This document shows positions 8,410-17,643 of a DNA stretch of 64,000 nucleotides, piece by piece (within the stretch, counting starts at the first letter, position 1; every line of letters starts with the position of its first letter). The stretch spans positions 806,001 to 870,000 of the forward strand of contig OZ245715.1 in the NCBI GenBank assembly GCA_965226965.1, read 5' to 3'. Under the pieces are notes generated by a model. That model was not told the DNA's origin and ran no database searches. It saw only the letters and a program-made list of their open reading frames with translations. The stretch is from Endoryza foliicola. GTDB taxonomy: Bacteria > Bacteroidota > Bacteroidia > Chitinophagales > Chitinophagaceae. A program made the position numbers and the translations under genes.

Positions 8410-9459
8410 ATGGCTGTTCAGAAATTAAATGTTGAAGCGTTTTTAGAACTGGCACAAAGCTACCCGGTATTAGATGTTCGTAGCCCTGGAGAATACAAGC
8501 ACGCACGAATTCCGGGAGCTCACTCAATGCCTTTGTTCTCTGATGAGGAGCGCAAAGTAGTTGGAACAACCTATAAACAACAAAGCAGGGAAAAAGCCAT
8601 CAAAGTAGGGCTTGATTATTTTGGTCCGAAAATGCGCCCTTTTGTGGAGCAGGCTGAGGCATTAACGAGTGATCAGTTAAACCCTTCAAAAACCATTTTA
8701 GTTCATTGTTGGAGAGGTGGAATGAGAAGCGGTGCAATAGCCTGGCTATTGGATCTTTATGGATTCAAAGTATATAGTTTAGTAGGTGGATACAAAAAAT
8801 TTAGAAATTGGGTGATTGACTACTACAAATCATCTCATCAATTAAGTTTACTGGGAGGCTATACAGGGTCTGGAAAGACATGGGTGTTAAAGGAGCTCGC
8901 AAAATCGGAATTGGTATTAGACCTTGAAGCGTTGGCTTCCCATAAAGGTTCCACTTTTGGGCATTTAGGAATGCCCGAGCAGCCAACTCAAGAGCAGTTT
9001 GAAAACCTTCTGAGTTATCATTTGTATTTTCTTAAGAAGAAGAATGCTGATGCACCTGTTTGGCTTGAAGATGAAAGTCAACGTATCGGGCACGTCAACA
9101 TTCCTCATGCATTTTGGGCTCAAATGAGGGCAGCACCTCTCTTATTTTTAGATATTCCTTTCGAGAAAAGATTGGAGTACCTGGAATTAGAATACGGTAG
9201 TTTGGATAAAGAGAAAATGGTGGAATCTATTGAACGCATCCAAAAGCGCTTGGGACCGCTGGAAACAAAAACAGCTATTGCCTTCTTGAGGGAAGGGAAT
9301 ATTAAAGAGAGTTTTAGAATTTTATTGAAATACTACGACAAGTATTATACAAAAGGGCTCTTGAACAGAGCAGATTTAAAAGACCAACTTAAAAAAATAG
9401 AATGTGCTGATGTAAACGCATTGGCAACTATTGAGCGAATAAAGCAAGTATATGAGTGA
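8410..9459 (+). CDS. mnmH: tRNA 2-selenouridine synthase
   Basis: The 349-residue product is MnmH (SelU), which replaces the sulfur of 2-thiouridine at the wobble base of certain tRNAs with selenium via geranylation, using selenophosphate. Residues 1-125 are a rhodanese domain with LDVRSPGEYKHARIPGA and the catalytic-loop Cys100 in LVHCWRGGMRSG. A P-loop domain follows with GGYTGSGKT at about 149-157. I chose the ATG at 8410 because the seven-codon upstream extension begins with TTG inside the rho terminator. selD overlaps its 3' end by eight bases, providing the selenium donor from the same transcript; this coupling strongly supports the call. Confidence 0.95.
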   Translation: MAVQKLNVEAFLELAQSYPVLDVRSPGEYKHARIPGAHSMPLFSDEERKVVGTTYKQQSREKAIKVGLDYFGPKMRPFVEQAEALTSDQLNPSKTILVHCWRGGMRSGAIAWLLDLYGFKVYSLVGGYKKFRNWVIDYYKSSHQLSLLGGYTGSGKTWVLKELAKSELVLDLEALASHKGSTFGHLGMPEQPTQEQFENLLSYHLYFLKKKNADAPVWLEDESQRIGHVNIPHAFWAQMRAAPLLFLDIPFEKRLEYLELEYGSLDKEKMVESIERIQKRLGPLETKTAIAFLREGNIKESFRILLKYYDKYYTKGLLNRADLKDQLKKIECADVNALATIERIKQVYE

Positions 9460-10510
9460 AGAAATTAAACTGACACAATATTCAAGAGGTGCCGGATGTG
9501 GCTGCAAAATAGCGCCAAAGGCTCTAGAAACAATATTAAAAGATGCATGGGTAGATGGTAAAACCTTTCCTTCATTACTAGTGGGTAATCAATCGAAAGA
9601 TGATGCGGCTGTTTACGACTTGGGTAACGGAACATCATTAGTGGCAACCACGGATTTCTTTATGCCTATTGTTGATGACCCTTACGATTTTGGACGCATA
9701 GCTGCGGCAAATGCCATCAGCGACGTATATGCGATGGGAGGTAAACCCTTGGTAGCTTTGGCAATTTTAGGCTGGCCGGTTGAGCAACTGCCCTTGGAAT
9801 GGGCTACAAAAATAATTGAAGGTGGAAGGTCCGTATGTGCAGAAGTTGGAATTCCGTTGGCCGGCGGTCACAGTGTTGATACTACCGAGCCATTGTTTGG
9901 CTTGTCGGTAAATGGATTGGTGTTAAACAAACACTTAAAGCAAAACAATAGCGTAAAAGAAGGAGATCTTCTTTTTATTACAAAACCATTAGGCGTTGGC
10001 GTACTTACAACGGCAATGAAAAGAGGACTACTGCAATCAGAACATAAGGCGCTTTTACTAGACACCCTTACTACCGTCAATACAATTGGTTATGAACTTG
10101 GGCAGTTGGATGGTGTTACGGCCATGACCGATGTAACAGGATTCGGAATATTAGGGCATCTTACTGAAATGGCCGAGGGGAGCGGGTTGACAGCTCATTT
10201 GCAGTATTCTAAACTACCACTTATCGAAGGCGTTTCAGACTACATCAAGCAACGAATTTTTCCGGATGCAACTAGTAGAAATTGGAGCAGCTATAGTGCA
10301 GGTGTACGTTTTGAGAAAGGCGTGAATGTAATGGAAGCATTTACATTGCTTCCCGATCCTCAAACAAATGGAGGAATCTTGTTTTCAGTACGACCTGATT
10401 CTGTAGAAACAGTAATCGATGTATTGAAATCGAATGGGCTTTCAGATTTCTGCAGCCCCATTGGAAGTTTTGTGCAAGCAGGAGAAAAGCGAATTGAAGT
10501 ATTGATTTAA
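9452..10510 (+). CDS. selD: Selenide, water dikinase (selenophosphate synthetase)
   Basis: The 352-residue enzyme makes selenophosphate from selenide and ATP. The N-terminal loop RGAGCGCK (13-19 region) contains Cys16 and Cys18 and the conserved Lys19, aligning with Cys17 and Lys20 of E. coli SelD; the reactive position is cysteine, not selenocysteine. DDAAVYDLGNG, TTDFFMP, GRIAAANAISDVYAMGG and LAGGHSVDT form the ATP and metal sites. It begins eight bases inside mnmH, so the two are translationally coupled. selA, selB and a selC-like tRNA are not in the window, so here SelD may serve tRNA 2-selenouridine only. Its last four bases overlap the end of the convergent pterin dehydratase gene. Confidence 0.96.
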   Translation: MSEEIKLTQYSRGAGCGCKIAPKALETILKDAWVDGKTFPSLLVGNQSKDDAAVYDLGNGTSLVATTDFFMPIVDDPYDFGRIAAANAISDVYAMGGKPLVALAILGWPVEQLPLEWATKIIEGGRSVCAEVGIPLAGGHSVDTTEPLFGLSVNGLVLNKHLKQNNSVKEGDLLFITKPLGVGVLTTAMKRGLLQSEHKALLLDTLTTVNTIGYELGQLDGVTAMTDVTGFGILGHLTEMAEGSGLTAHLQYSKLPLIEGVSDYIKQRIFPDATSRNWSSYSAGVRFEKGVNVMEAFTLLPDPQTNGGILFSVRPDSVETVIDVLKSNGLSDFCSPIGSFVQAGEKRIEVLI

Positions 10511-10740
10511 GCGCTTAAAGAATCTATGGCTTTGGCTAAAGCGTGATCTTTTTCGGTAACAATGTCACCTGCATCATGCGTGTTTAACCATATTTCAACT
10601 TGATTCCAAACATTGCTCCAACGAGGATGGTGGTTAGCTTTTTCTGCCTCAATAGCTACTCGTGTCATAAAGGCAAATGCTTCTGAGAAGTTTGAAAAAA
10701 CAAATTTTTTATACAAGGCATTTTCTTTTTCAATCCACAT
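10507..10740 (-). CDS. 4a-hydroxytetrahydrobiopterin dehydratase (pterin carbinolamine dehydratase)
   Basis: A 77-residue protein of the PhhB/PCD family in its short Bacteroidota form. It has SEAFAFMTRVAIEAEKANHHPRW, containing the two active-site histidines and the proline of the HHP signature, followed by NQVEIWLNTHDAGDIVTEKD with the third conserved His. The enzyme dehydrates 4a-hydroxytetrahydropterin so that the cofactor of aromatic amino acid hydroxylases can be recycled; some bacterial members have also been linked to other dehydration roles. It is the last gene of a minus-strand run, nine bases after the preceding gene, and converges with selD with a four-base overlap of the coding ends. 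Confidence 0.92.
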   Translation of the reverse strand: MWIEKENALYKKFVFSNFSEAFAFMTRVAIEAEKANHHPRWSNVWNQVEIWLNTHDAGDIVTEKDHALAKAIDSLSA

Positions 10741-10749
10741 ATGAAGAAG

Positions 10750-11184
10750 TTAAAAGATCAGATTTGATTTGCTTTTGATTTTTACCGGGGAAACTTCAAC
10801 TACCAATTGTACAGCAGGGATGGATCGAAGGGTTTTGGTAAGGTCTTCCAAATAATCGGAACTTACAACATCACCTTTCATCAGCCAAATAAAATCAAGG
10901 TGCTTCATTTCCGGCAACAAGTACTCTCCATCGTTTTGATTGCAGTACACATAATGCACCAAACTACTGTTGGGCATGGGGTATTCAAAAATTGAGAAGT
11001 AGTAGTCGCGTTGTTTTCTCCTCAACTGAACTTCTAAATCAGCGTTTCTTCTAAAGTCATAACTCAACAATTGATTTAGCTGCCAGCAGATTTTATAATC
11101 ATCTACCGGCGCTACCACTCCGAGGATTAATGTATCCTCGAAGAATTCTTTTTCCATTTCGTCTAAATCAATTTTGAGTTTCAT
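10750..11184 (-). CDS. IPExxxVDY family protein
   Basis: A 144-residue cytosolic-looking protein with no signal peptide or membrane segment. Its features fit the Bacteroidota-specific IPExxxVDY family as I remember it: an LGVVAPVDDYKICWQLNQLLSYDF segment near residue 25 and LLPEMKHLDFIWLMKG near residue 90, where LPEMKHLDF is a variant of the naming motif. The function of the family is not known. It starts two bases after the M28 peptidase stop and precedes the pterin dehydratase, so it belongs to the same transcript, but these neighbours do not suggest a common pathway. Confidence 0.75.
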   Translation of the reverse strand: MKLKIDLDEMEKEFFEDTLILGVVAPVDDYKICWQLNQLLSYDFRRNADLEVQLRRKQRDYYFSIFEYPMPNSSLVHYVYCNQNDGEYLLPEMKHLDFIWLMKGDVVSSDYLEDLTKTLRSIPAVQLVVEVSPVKIKSKSNLIF

Positions 11185-11186
11185 AA

Positions 11187-12836
11187 CTAGAACTGAACTT
11201 CAGTTGAAGCAACGGCTTCTCCTCTCTTATATTTAACGGTTGTTTTGTCGCCTTTTTTAAATTTCCCCAATGCTTGCATGTATGCTTCAACGGTATTGGT
11301 AGGGAAATCGCCTAGTTGTAAGATAACATCGTTTTTTTGAATTCCTGCTTTTTGTGCAGGTCGACCCTCGGTTACACCGTCTACATGTACTCCGGTTCCG
11401 GCATAGGTATAGTCGGGCATGATACCCATGCTAACACTGAAGCGGGCAGAAGTAGTGGTTTGTGTTTCGCGGGTTTTGGTAAATACAAGTCTATTATAGG
11501 CCGGAGTTGCATCTACAATTGAACTTACAAATTTTACGATCTGAAGTTCGCCCATATAATTGATTTTATCGGCATCGTCGCTAGGGCGGTGGTAATCGCT
11601 GTGTAAACCTGTGAAGAAGAAAAGAACGGGAATGTCTTTTCTGTAAAATGAGGTATGATCACTTGGTCCGGTGCCACTTGAATCGTACTTGAGGGTGAAA
11701 TAGGATTTCTTATCGGAGCTGTACTTTGTAAATAGCTGACTCCACCAAGGCGAAGTGCCAAAACCGCCCACTGTAAGTACTTTGGTGCTGTCGTTCAATC
11801 GACCCACCATATCCATATTGATCATATAGTTAACCGACTTTAAGTCAATAGTTGGATTATCGGCAAAGTATTTTGATCCATTCAATCCAAGCTCTTCGGC
11901 AGAGAAGGCTAGGAACAAGTAGTTTTGTTTTGTTTCTTTCTTGTTTTTGAAATAGCGGGCCAATTCAATCATGGCTGCGGTGCCACTCGCGTTATCGTCG
12001 GCTCCATTGTGAATCAATTTTTCGCCGGTTCTTACCATAGAGTTACCATCTTCTCCGTATCCGAGGTGGTCGAAGTGTGCACCTATTACAACGGTAGAGC
12101 TAGCACCATTGTCAATGTATCCAACAATATTGGCTCCTTTCCTTATTTTGTCGGTGATGGCAACTTTCAATTTCATGTCAAGTGTAGCCTCGGGGTCGCT
12201 GAGTACTTTTTTTCTACCCGACTCTGTAATGTAGAGAACGGGTATGGGGGCCATTTCCGGACGGTCTTTTGGGTTGAATTTCAGATTGTCAACTATAGTA
12301 CCTGTATTGTAAACAATAAATGCTGTAGCGCCTTTTTCCGCGGCCTTCGCAGCCTTGTTTTTCAATTCGGTAGAAAGATCGAAATGTGGATTGTCTTTAT
12401 TTTCTTCTAAAAATTCTTTTAGATCAATAAACCAGGGAACGCCTTTTTCTGGAAGCGTAGCAGAAACCGCCGCTTCGGTGCTGCCATTAGCGCTGAAAGT
12501 AAGGGGGTAGAAGTCTTGATTTACCTTTAGTTCATTTCCATTGATGATCAAAAAAGTTGCAGCACCAATCTGTTTTCCATCATTGATGTCAAATTCCTGT
12601 CGAAATCCATCATTTCCTTTTGGACTCAGTCCAATGGCTTCAAACTGTTTAACAATATATTCTTGCGCCTTCTTCTCTCCTTCTGTTCCTGCACGTCTGC
12701 CCTCTAGTTCATCGCTTGCTAAGAAGCTGATATGAGTTTGAAGGTTTGTAAAGATTGGTTTGTCGGCTTTTTTGAGTTTTTGAGCGTTACCAACTAATGT
12801 AAGTGCTGATAGAGCGATCGTAATATAGGTGCGCAT
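11187..12836 (-). CDS. M28 family metallopeptidase with PA and PDZ domains, secreted
   Basis: The 549-residue product begins with the signal peptide MRTYITIALSALTLVGNAQ; an upstream in-frame ATG nine codons earlier would place an untypical extension in front of it, so I use 12836. A protease-associated domain (about 100-235, with KAAEKGATAFIVYN) precedes the M28 catalytic domain. The two-zinc ligands are visible: VVIGAHFDHLG (His, Asp), HNGADDNASGTAAM (Asp), AFSAEELGLNGS (Glu pair), INMDMVGRL (Asp) and LHSDYHRPSDD (His). A C-terminal PDZ domain (ADYTYAG onwards, with VTEGRPAQKAGIQKNDVI) follows. It is an exported aminopeptidase-like enzyme. It leads a transcript with the IPExxxVDY and dehydratase genes. 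Confidence 0.92.
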   Translation of the reverse strand: MRTYITIALSALTLVGNAQKLKKADKPIFTNLQTHISFLASDELEGRRAGTEGEKKAQEYIVKQFEAIGLSPKGNDGFRQEFDINDGKQIGAATFLIINGNELKVNQDFYPLTFSANGSTEAAVSATLPEKGVPWFIDLKEFLEENKDNPHFDLSTELKNKAAKAAEKGATAFIVYNTGTIVDNLKFNPKDRPEMAPIPVLYITESGRKKVLSDPEATLDMKLKVAITDKIRKGANIVGYIDNGASSTVVIGAHFDHLGYGEDGNSMVRTGEKLIHNGADDNASGTAAMIELARYFKNKKETKQNYLFLAFSAEELGLNGSKYFADNPTIDLKSVNYMINMDMVGRLNDSTKVLTVGGFGTSPWWSQLFTKYSSDKKSYFTLKYDSSGTGPSDHTSFYRKDIPVLFFFTGLHSDYHRPSDDADKINYMGELQIVKFVSSIVDATPAYNRLVFTKTRETQTTTSARFSVSMGIMPDYTYAGTGVHVDGVTEGRPAQKAGIQKNDVILQLGDFPTNTVEAYMQALGKFKKGDKTTVKYKRGEAVASTEVQF

Positions 12837-12871
12837 GTATACTGGTTTGTAAATCAAAATCAATAATAGTG

Positions 12872-12879
12872 CAAAGGTA
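12872..12879 (-). promoter_or_regulatory. Promoter -7 element for the M28 peptidase gene
   Basis: On the minus strand TACCTTTG fits TAnnTTTG and lies 35 bases before the ATG at 12836, in the 73-base gap after the CBM9-like gene. No convincing TTG is at the -33 position, so activity is uncertain. It supports 12836 as start and a partly independent transcript. Confidence 0.4.
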
Positions 12880-12909
12880 GCAGGAGAATCTGTTAAATTC
12901 TGTACCGTT

Positions 12910-13587
12910 TTAGGGATTTAAGATCAGTTTTGAGTACTGTAATACCCATCCGGCCTGGGCACCGGTTAAGGCCTTTTTTTCTAAATTCGACATAATGGCT
13001 TTGCGAACACCCGGTTTGTCAAAATCATGGTAGGTAAGCGCAAATTGAAGCTCATTTCCGTTTTTCAGAAAGGTTTTTTCTAATAAGGGTGATTTTTTAA
13101 TGGCAATCTCAAAAACAACGGATTTGTCTTGCCTGTTTACGGCGATTTTAGAATCGCTGATTATTTTTTGTGCGATACTATCTTTTATATCTGCTTGTAG
13201 TTTTTGGTTGAGGAGAGCTTGTATGGAGCTCGTTTGAGTTTTGGTGCTGTCTTTCGGTGCTAGGATTAACTCGAAATGGTCGCCAGGGCTTGTGCTATCG
13301 GGATAAACGAGGCTGTCATCATATGCTTCACCTAAAATGTAGATGTAGTTTGCATCCCAACAGATTTTGAATTTTCCCATATAATCGGTGGCGTGGGGCA
13401 GTTTGCCTTCAAAATTCTTATCCAATAGAACGGAAGGAGCAGTGCTCCAACAATCATCATTTTTCTTACCGTCAATTGAAGGCGCACTTAAAATGGCAGC
13501 GGATTGAATGGTTGCTGAGTCGCTTGGGTTTGATTCGCAAGCTACTGCAAACAATAGAAGAAGGGCGTATAAGAGATAAGATTTCAT
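12910..13587 (-). CDS. CBM9-like (sugar-binding fold) lipoprotein
   Basis: A 225-residue product with a lipoprotein signal ending at Cys17 (LLFAVACES), so it should be membrane-anchored. After a short Ser-rich linker it shows the pattern of carbohydrate-binding-module family 9-like beta sandwiches: APSIDGKKNDDCWSTAPSVLL, then GKFKICWDANYIYILGEAYDDSL and SPGDHFELILAPKDS. The family binds sugars or other ligands in many envelope proteins; a specific ligand cannot be read here. It lies upstream of the M28 peptidase gene on the same strand. A TAATTTTG sequence (13592-13599) sits only four bases before its ATG, which would imply a nearly leaderless transcript if it is the promoter. Confidence 0.7.
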   Translation of the reverse strand: MKSYLLYALLLLFAVACESNPSDSATIQSAAILSAPSIDGKKNDDCWSTAPSVLLDKNFEGKLPHATDYMGKFKICWDANYIYILGEAYDDSLVYPDSTSPGDHFELILAPKDSTKTQTSSIQALLNQKLQADIKDSIAQKIISDSKIAVNRQDKSVVFEIAIKKSPLLEKTFLKNGNELQFALTYHDFDKPGVRKAIMSNLEKKALTGAQAGWVLQYSKLILNP

Positions 13588-13720
13588 GAGGCAAAATTAC
13601 TGGAATAAACAGGATAATGGAAGCCTAAACGGCTCTGGACCACGAAATAGGGTCATTTTATCGGTTCGCCCCTTATTTAAATAATTTAAAATCTGTTTCT
13701 TCAACTGGACTTTTTTCCTT

Positions 13721-13728
13721 TACTTTTG
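13721..13728 (+). promoter_or_regulatory. Promoter -7 element for the SNF2 helicase gene
   Basis: TACTTTTG matches TAnnTTTG. It lies 68 bases before the ATG at 13797 and 35 bases before the alternative TTG at 13764. The -33 region is T-rich but lacks a clean TTG. Confidence 0.4.
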
Positions 13729-13796
13729 CCAATTGGCCTTATCTGAAGAGCCATTTTTAAGTATTGACGCGAAAGCTGCTAAAAAAAACGAACCGA

Positions 13797-16700
13797 ATGG
13801 CCTTACCCCATCTTACGAAATATGTGTACACCCATGGAACCGATGAAGTGATCCGTAGAGGTAAAAAGATACACGCTATTGGATATGTAGAGTTGGTTGA
13901 CTTTGATGAACTGTTGGACTCTGTTACGTTTCGCGTAAAAGATGACAGTTATGCTACCTACTATAAAGTTCATATCCAAAAGTTCAAAGACCCAAAGGCG
14001 ATGTCGCTACGATGTGCCTGCCCCTATAATTTAGGAGATATTTGCCGTCACGAGGCTGCATCACTTATTCAACTTCAAGAGTTGATTGATCGGAATATGT
14101 TGAAGAGTGAACAGATCGCTTACGACCAGAAGCACACGGTGGTGAAGATGAAGTTTATAGATTTGAAAACACTTCGATTGCTTTGTTCTCCCGAATCGTA
14201 TCAGGCAGCTGAGAAATACTTGCGTACACAAAAGCCACGAATAGAACACGCCAAAGATGAAGTGGTAAAAGCTAATGTAGCTATTGACGGTACAAATTAT
14301 CCCGTTGTATTAAGAAAGAACGAAGAACGTAACTTCGATACAAGTTCAACATTTGAAGATGCTAATCATCCTTTGAGCTTACCCAAAGTAATTTTATTCT
14401 TGCATCTCTTGAATACGTATGGTCCTCATTATTTCGACACCATTCGCAATTGGGATAAAGAAAAGAACAAGTTATTAGAAGCCTATGGCTACTCACTAAG
14501 TGACGATTTAACCGGTAAGTTTGAGTTTACGTATAAGGAAGGGAAGCCATTTTTACGCGTATTGGATACGAGCATAAAAAGAGTAAGTCCGCAAGAAGTT
14601 GCAAAGTCGAAACCAATTCCAACCATTGCTCCTGTTGAGAAGGAAGTAGTGAGTGAAGAAGAGGTGAAGGTCGTTCCTGCGGGTAAATCAACTAGGATTG
14701 GCGCTGTTTTTAATTTGAGTCACGATAGCTATCCGGGCTTTACAGTAGACGCTATTGGTGGCGAAGTGAACGATAACAGTGATGCATTTGTAGGAAAGGT
14801 GGAGAAACTTGATTTAAGCAAGTTTGTAAATCCGGAAGATTATAATGAGTTGGATCAGCAATTGATTCCTACGCTTCGAAAGATGCACACCTCCGAGATC
14901 ACTAAATATTTGAACAGAAACTCTCCTTTTAGTGCGATATGGGAGAACATCATACATCACGAAGAAGATGATTTGCCGGAAGACACCAAGGCTTTGATGA
15001 TTGATTATCTTCATCCGAAACTGAAAAAGTTCTTCGCTGAGAATTCTCTGAACCCATTACTGTTTTACTATAAGAATAAGAAATCGTTTAAAACCGAAGA
15101 CCTGAAAACCTTTGGCATGAGTACTGATTTCATCACGCCTTTTTTCAAGGTGAAGATGGAAAAGTCGCAGTATGAAGTGCAATGCTGGGTTCGTTTGAAT
15201 GGTAAAGATGTTCCTCTTAGCAGCAATGAGTTAAAAAACAACTTACTCTTTTTCTTTGAAGAAAATCTTTATTGCTGGGGAAGTGCGGAAGATGCAAACC
15301 TCCTCTTACAATTTGAAAGCAAAGGAAAATTAAGTTATTCTAAAACCGATTGGCCTGTTCAATTGCAACAAACTGTGTTGCCATTGAGTAGAACCTATTC
15401 TGTAGAATTTGAGCCTTCTTTGATCAGTGAAGTGAAAGACGGAGAGCCGGAGAAGCGTGTAGTGTTACAAGAGAAAGGTGATTATCTGGTATTTCAACCG
15501 CTGTTCACTTACAAAGGCTTTGAAACGAAGCCCGGAGGGAAAGATGAATTAATAATACCTGATGGCAATAAAGTGATGGTGGTAAAGCGCGACAAGGAGA
15601 AGGAGTTGCACTTCATTCAAAAGCTGGAAGCCTTGCACTCCAACTTTATTCGTCCTGATGGCGGCCAGCAGTTGGCCTTGAAGGGTGGAGATGTGTTGAA
15701 GAACAATTGGTTTTTCTTGTTCGTGGATGCGATGAGGGATTTAAAAGTGCCTGTGTTTGGGCATGATGCATTAAAGAACTTCCGATTCAATACTGCGAAG
15801 CCGCAAACCAAGATTCATATTAGTAGCAATACCGATTGGTTTGATGCAAAAATTGACATAGAATTTGGCGACCAAAAAGTAACGATCGCCGACGTAAAGA
15901 AGGCGCTCTCCAACAAACAGCAATTTGTTCCGCTTCAAGACGGCACTTTGGGTATTTTGCCGGAAGAATGGATCAAGAAATATTCATTGTTGTTTAGGGT
16001 TGGTGAAGGAAAGCAGAATCAATTGAAACTTTCCAAATACCACATGAGTGTGATCGACGAGTTGTATGAGAACAGAAACGAAGAAGAGCTGGTACTGAAA
16101 TTGGAGGAGAAATATGAGCAATTAAGAGAATTCAAGAATATTCGGGAAGTGCCACCACCGGCGCATTTGGCGCCTATTCTCAGGCCTTATCAGGAGCATG
16201 GTTTCCATTGGTTGAACTATTTAACTGAAGTGGGTTGGGGAGGTATTTTGGCCGATGACATGGGTTTGGGTAAAACCATTCAAGCACTCTGTTATTTGCA
16301 TCATTTCAAAGCGAGCACCGGTAATTTGAGGGCCTTGGTAGTGTGTCCAACAACCTTGATGTTCAACTGGGAGAATGAGATCAAGAAATTTACACCCAAC
16401 TTGACATATCATATTCATCATGGTGGTGAAAGAACAAGGATCAAGGATCAGTTCATGACCACGAATGTGATCATTACCACATATGGAACTTTAAGAAGCG
16501 ATATTAAGTTGTTGGTTGACATTCCGTTCGATTATGTAGTATTGGATGAATCGCAAGCCATTAAAAACCCTGCAAGCAAGGTTACAAAAGCTGCTTCGCT
16601 CATTAACGCCAAACATCGTTTGTGTTTGAGTGGTACGCCGCTTCAAAACAACACTTTTGATATTTATGCGCAGATGAACTTCCTCAATCCGGGTATGTTG

Positions 16701-17567
16701 GGAAGTATGGAATATTTCCGCCAGGAGTTTGCCATACCCATCGATAAATTCGGGGAAGCCGATCGAAAAGATCATTTGAGAAAGTTGTTGTTCCCTTTCA
16801 TTCTAAGAAGAACGAAAGAGCAAGTGGCGAAGGATCTTCCTGAGAAATTGGAAATGGTATTGTTCTGCGAGATGCAAGAAGATCAAAGAGCAATTTACGA
16901 TGCCTATAGAAATGACTTTAGGGATAAAATTTTGGGCACTATTGAATCGGCCGGCATACAGAAATCGCAGTTGACGATTTTGCAGGGCTTGATGAAGTTG
17001 CGACAAATTTGCGATTCTCCGGCTATAATGAATGAGCAAGAGAAGTTCCCAAATCACTCAATTAAATTGGAAGAAATTGGAAGAGAAATCACTGAAAACA
17101 TCAGTAATCACAAAGCTCTGATCTTCTCTCAATTCTTAGGAATGTTGGCGTTGATCAAAGATAAGTTGAAGGAGTTGGAAGTTGATTTTGAATACTTCGA
17201 CGGAAGTACCACTGCTGTTGATCGTGAGCGAGCCATTCAGCGCTTCCAAAATGATGAAAAGTGCAGGGTGTTTTTGATATCGTTGAAAGCCGGTGGTGTG
17301 GGTTTGAACTTGACAGCGGCCGACTATGTATACATCGTTGATCCATGGTGGAACCCGGCTGTTGAGCAGCAAGCTATTGACCGTACCCACCGTATTGGTC
17401 AGACGAAGAATATCTTCGCTTATCGAATGATTTGTAAAGATACCATTGAAGATAAAATTCTTCAGCTCCAAGAGAAAAAGAGAGCTTTAGCGAAAGACTT
17501 AATAACTGATGATGATGGTTTTGTGAAGAGCCTCACGAAAGAAGATGTTGAGTATTTGTTTAGCTAA
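13797..17567 (+). CDS. SNF2/SWI2 family helicase-like ATPase with SWIM zinc finger
   Basis: About 1256 residues from the ATG at 13797; a TTG eleven codons upstream is possible but less likely. The N-terminal part holds a SWIM finger (LRCACPYNLGDICRHEA: CxC...CxH, residues about 70-86). A long middle region of roughly 650 residues has no motif I recognise. The C-terminal third is the SNF2 ATPase: DDMGLGKTIQAL (Walker A), VVLDESQAIKN (the DEAH-equivalent), LSGTPLQNN (motif III), LILRRTKEQVAKDLP, SLKAGGVGLNLTAADYVYIVD (motif V) and DRTHRIGQ (motif VI). Such bacterial proteins are double-stranded DNA translocases or RNA-polymerase-recycling-like factors; the exact role here is unknown. A strong terminator follows, so it is a single-gene unit. 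Confidence 0.93.
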   Translation: MALPHLTKYVYTHGTDEVIRRGKKIHAIGYVELVDFDELLDSVTFRVKDDSYATYYKVHIQKFKDPKAMSLRCACPYNLGDICRHEAASLIQLQELIDRNMLKSEQIAYDQKHTVVKMKFIDLKTLRLLCSPESYQAAEKYLRTQKPRIEHAKDEVVKANVAIDGTNYPVVLRKNEERNFDTSSTFEDANHPLSLPKVILFLHLLNTYGPHYFDTIRNWDKEKNKLLEAYGYSLSDDLTGKFEFTYKEGKPFLRVLDTSIKRVSPQEVAKSKPIPTIAPVEKEVVSEEEVKVVPAGKSTRIGAVFNLSHDSYPGFTVDAIGGEVNDNSDAFVGKVEKLDLSKFVNPEDYNELDQQLIPTLRKMHTSEITKYLNRNSPFSAIWENIIHHEEDDLPEDTKALMIDYLHPKLKKFFAENSLNPLLFYYKNKKSFKTEDLKTFGMSTDFITPFFKVKMEKSQYEVQCWVRLNGKDVPLSSNELKNNLLFFFEENLYCWGSAEDANLLLQFESKGKLSYSKTDWPVQLQQTVLPLSRTYSVEFEPSLISEVKDGEPEKRVVLQEKGDYLVFQPLFTYKGFETKPGGKDELIIPDGNKVMVVKRDKEKELHFIQKLEALHSNFIRPDGGQQLALKGGDVLKNNWFFLFVDAMRDLKVPVFGHDALKNFRFNTAKPQTKIHISSNTDWFDAKIDIEFGDQKVTIADVKKALSNKQQFVPLQDGTLGILPEEWIKKYSLLFRVGEGKQNQLKLSKYHMSVIDELYENRNEEELVLKLEEKYEQLREFKNIREVPPPAHLAPILRPYQEHGFHWLNYLTEVGWGGILADDMGLGKTIQALCYLHHFKASTGNLRALVVCPTTLMFNWENEIKKFTPNLTYHIHHGGERTRIKDQFMTTNVIITTYGTLRSDIKLLVDIPFDYVVLDESQAIKNPASKVTKAASLINAKHRLCLSGTPLQNNTFDIYAQMNFLNPGMLGSMEYFRQEFAIPIDKFGEADRKDHLRKLLFPFILRRTKEQVAKDLPEKLEMVLFCEMQEDQRAIYDAYRNDFRDKILGTIESAGIQKSQLTILQGLMKLRQICDSPAIMNEQEKFPNHSIKLEEIGREITENISNHKALIFSQFLGMLALIKDKLKELEVDFEYFDGSTTAVDRERAIQRFQNDEKCRVFLISLKAGGVGLNLTAADYVYIVDPWWNPAVEQQAIDRTHRIGQTKNIFAYRMICKDTIEDKILQLQEKKRALAKDLITDDDGFVKSLTKEDVEYLFS

Positions 17568-17574
17568 TTAATAG

Positions 17575-17600
17575 GGCAAGGACTCGTTCCTTGCCTTTTT
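17575..17600 (+). terminator. Rho-independent terminator after the SNF2 gene
   Basis: GGCAAGGA (17575-17582), loop CTCGT, TCCTTGCC (17588-17595), then a T tract. Eight perfect pairs, seven bases after the stop codon. Confidence 0.88.
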
Positions 17601-17643
17601 GTTGTAACCTTTATCAATAGTGTTTAAAACTCATCTTAGCAGT

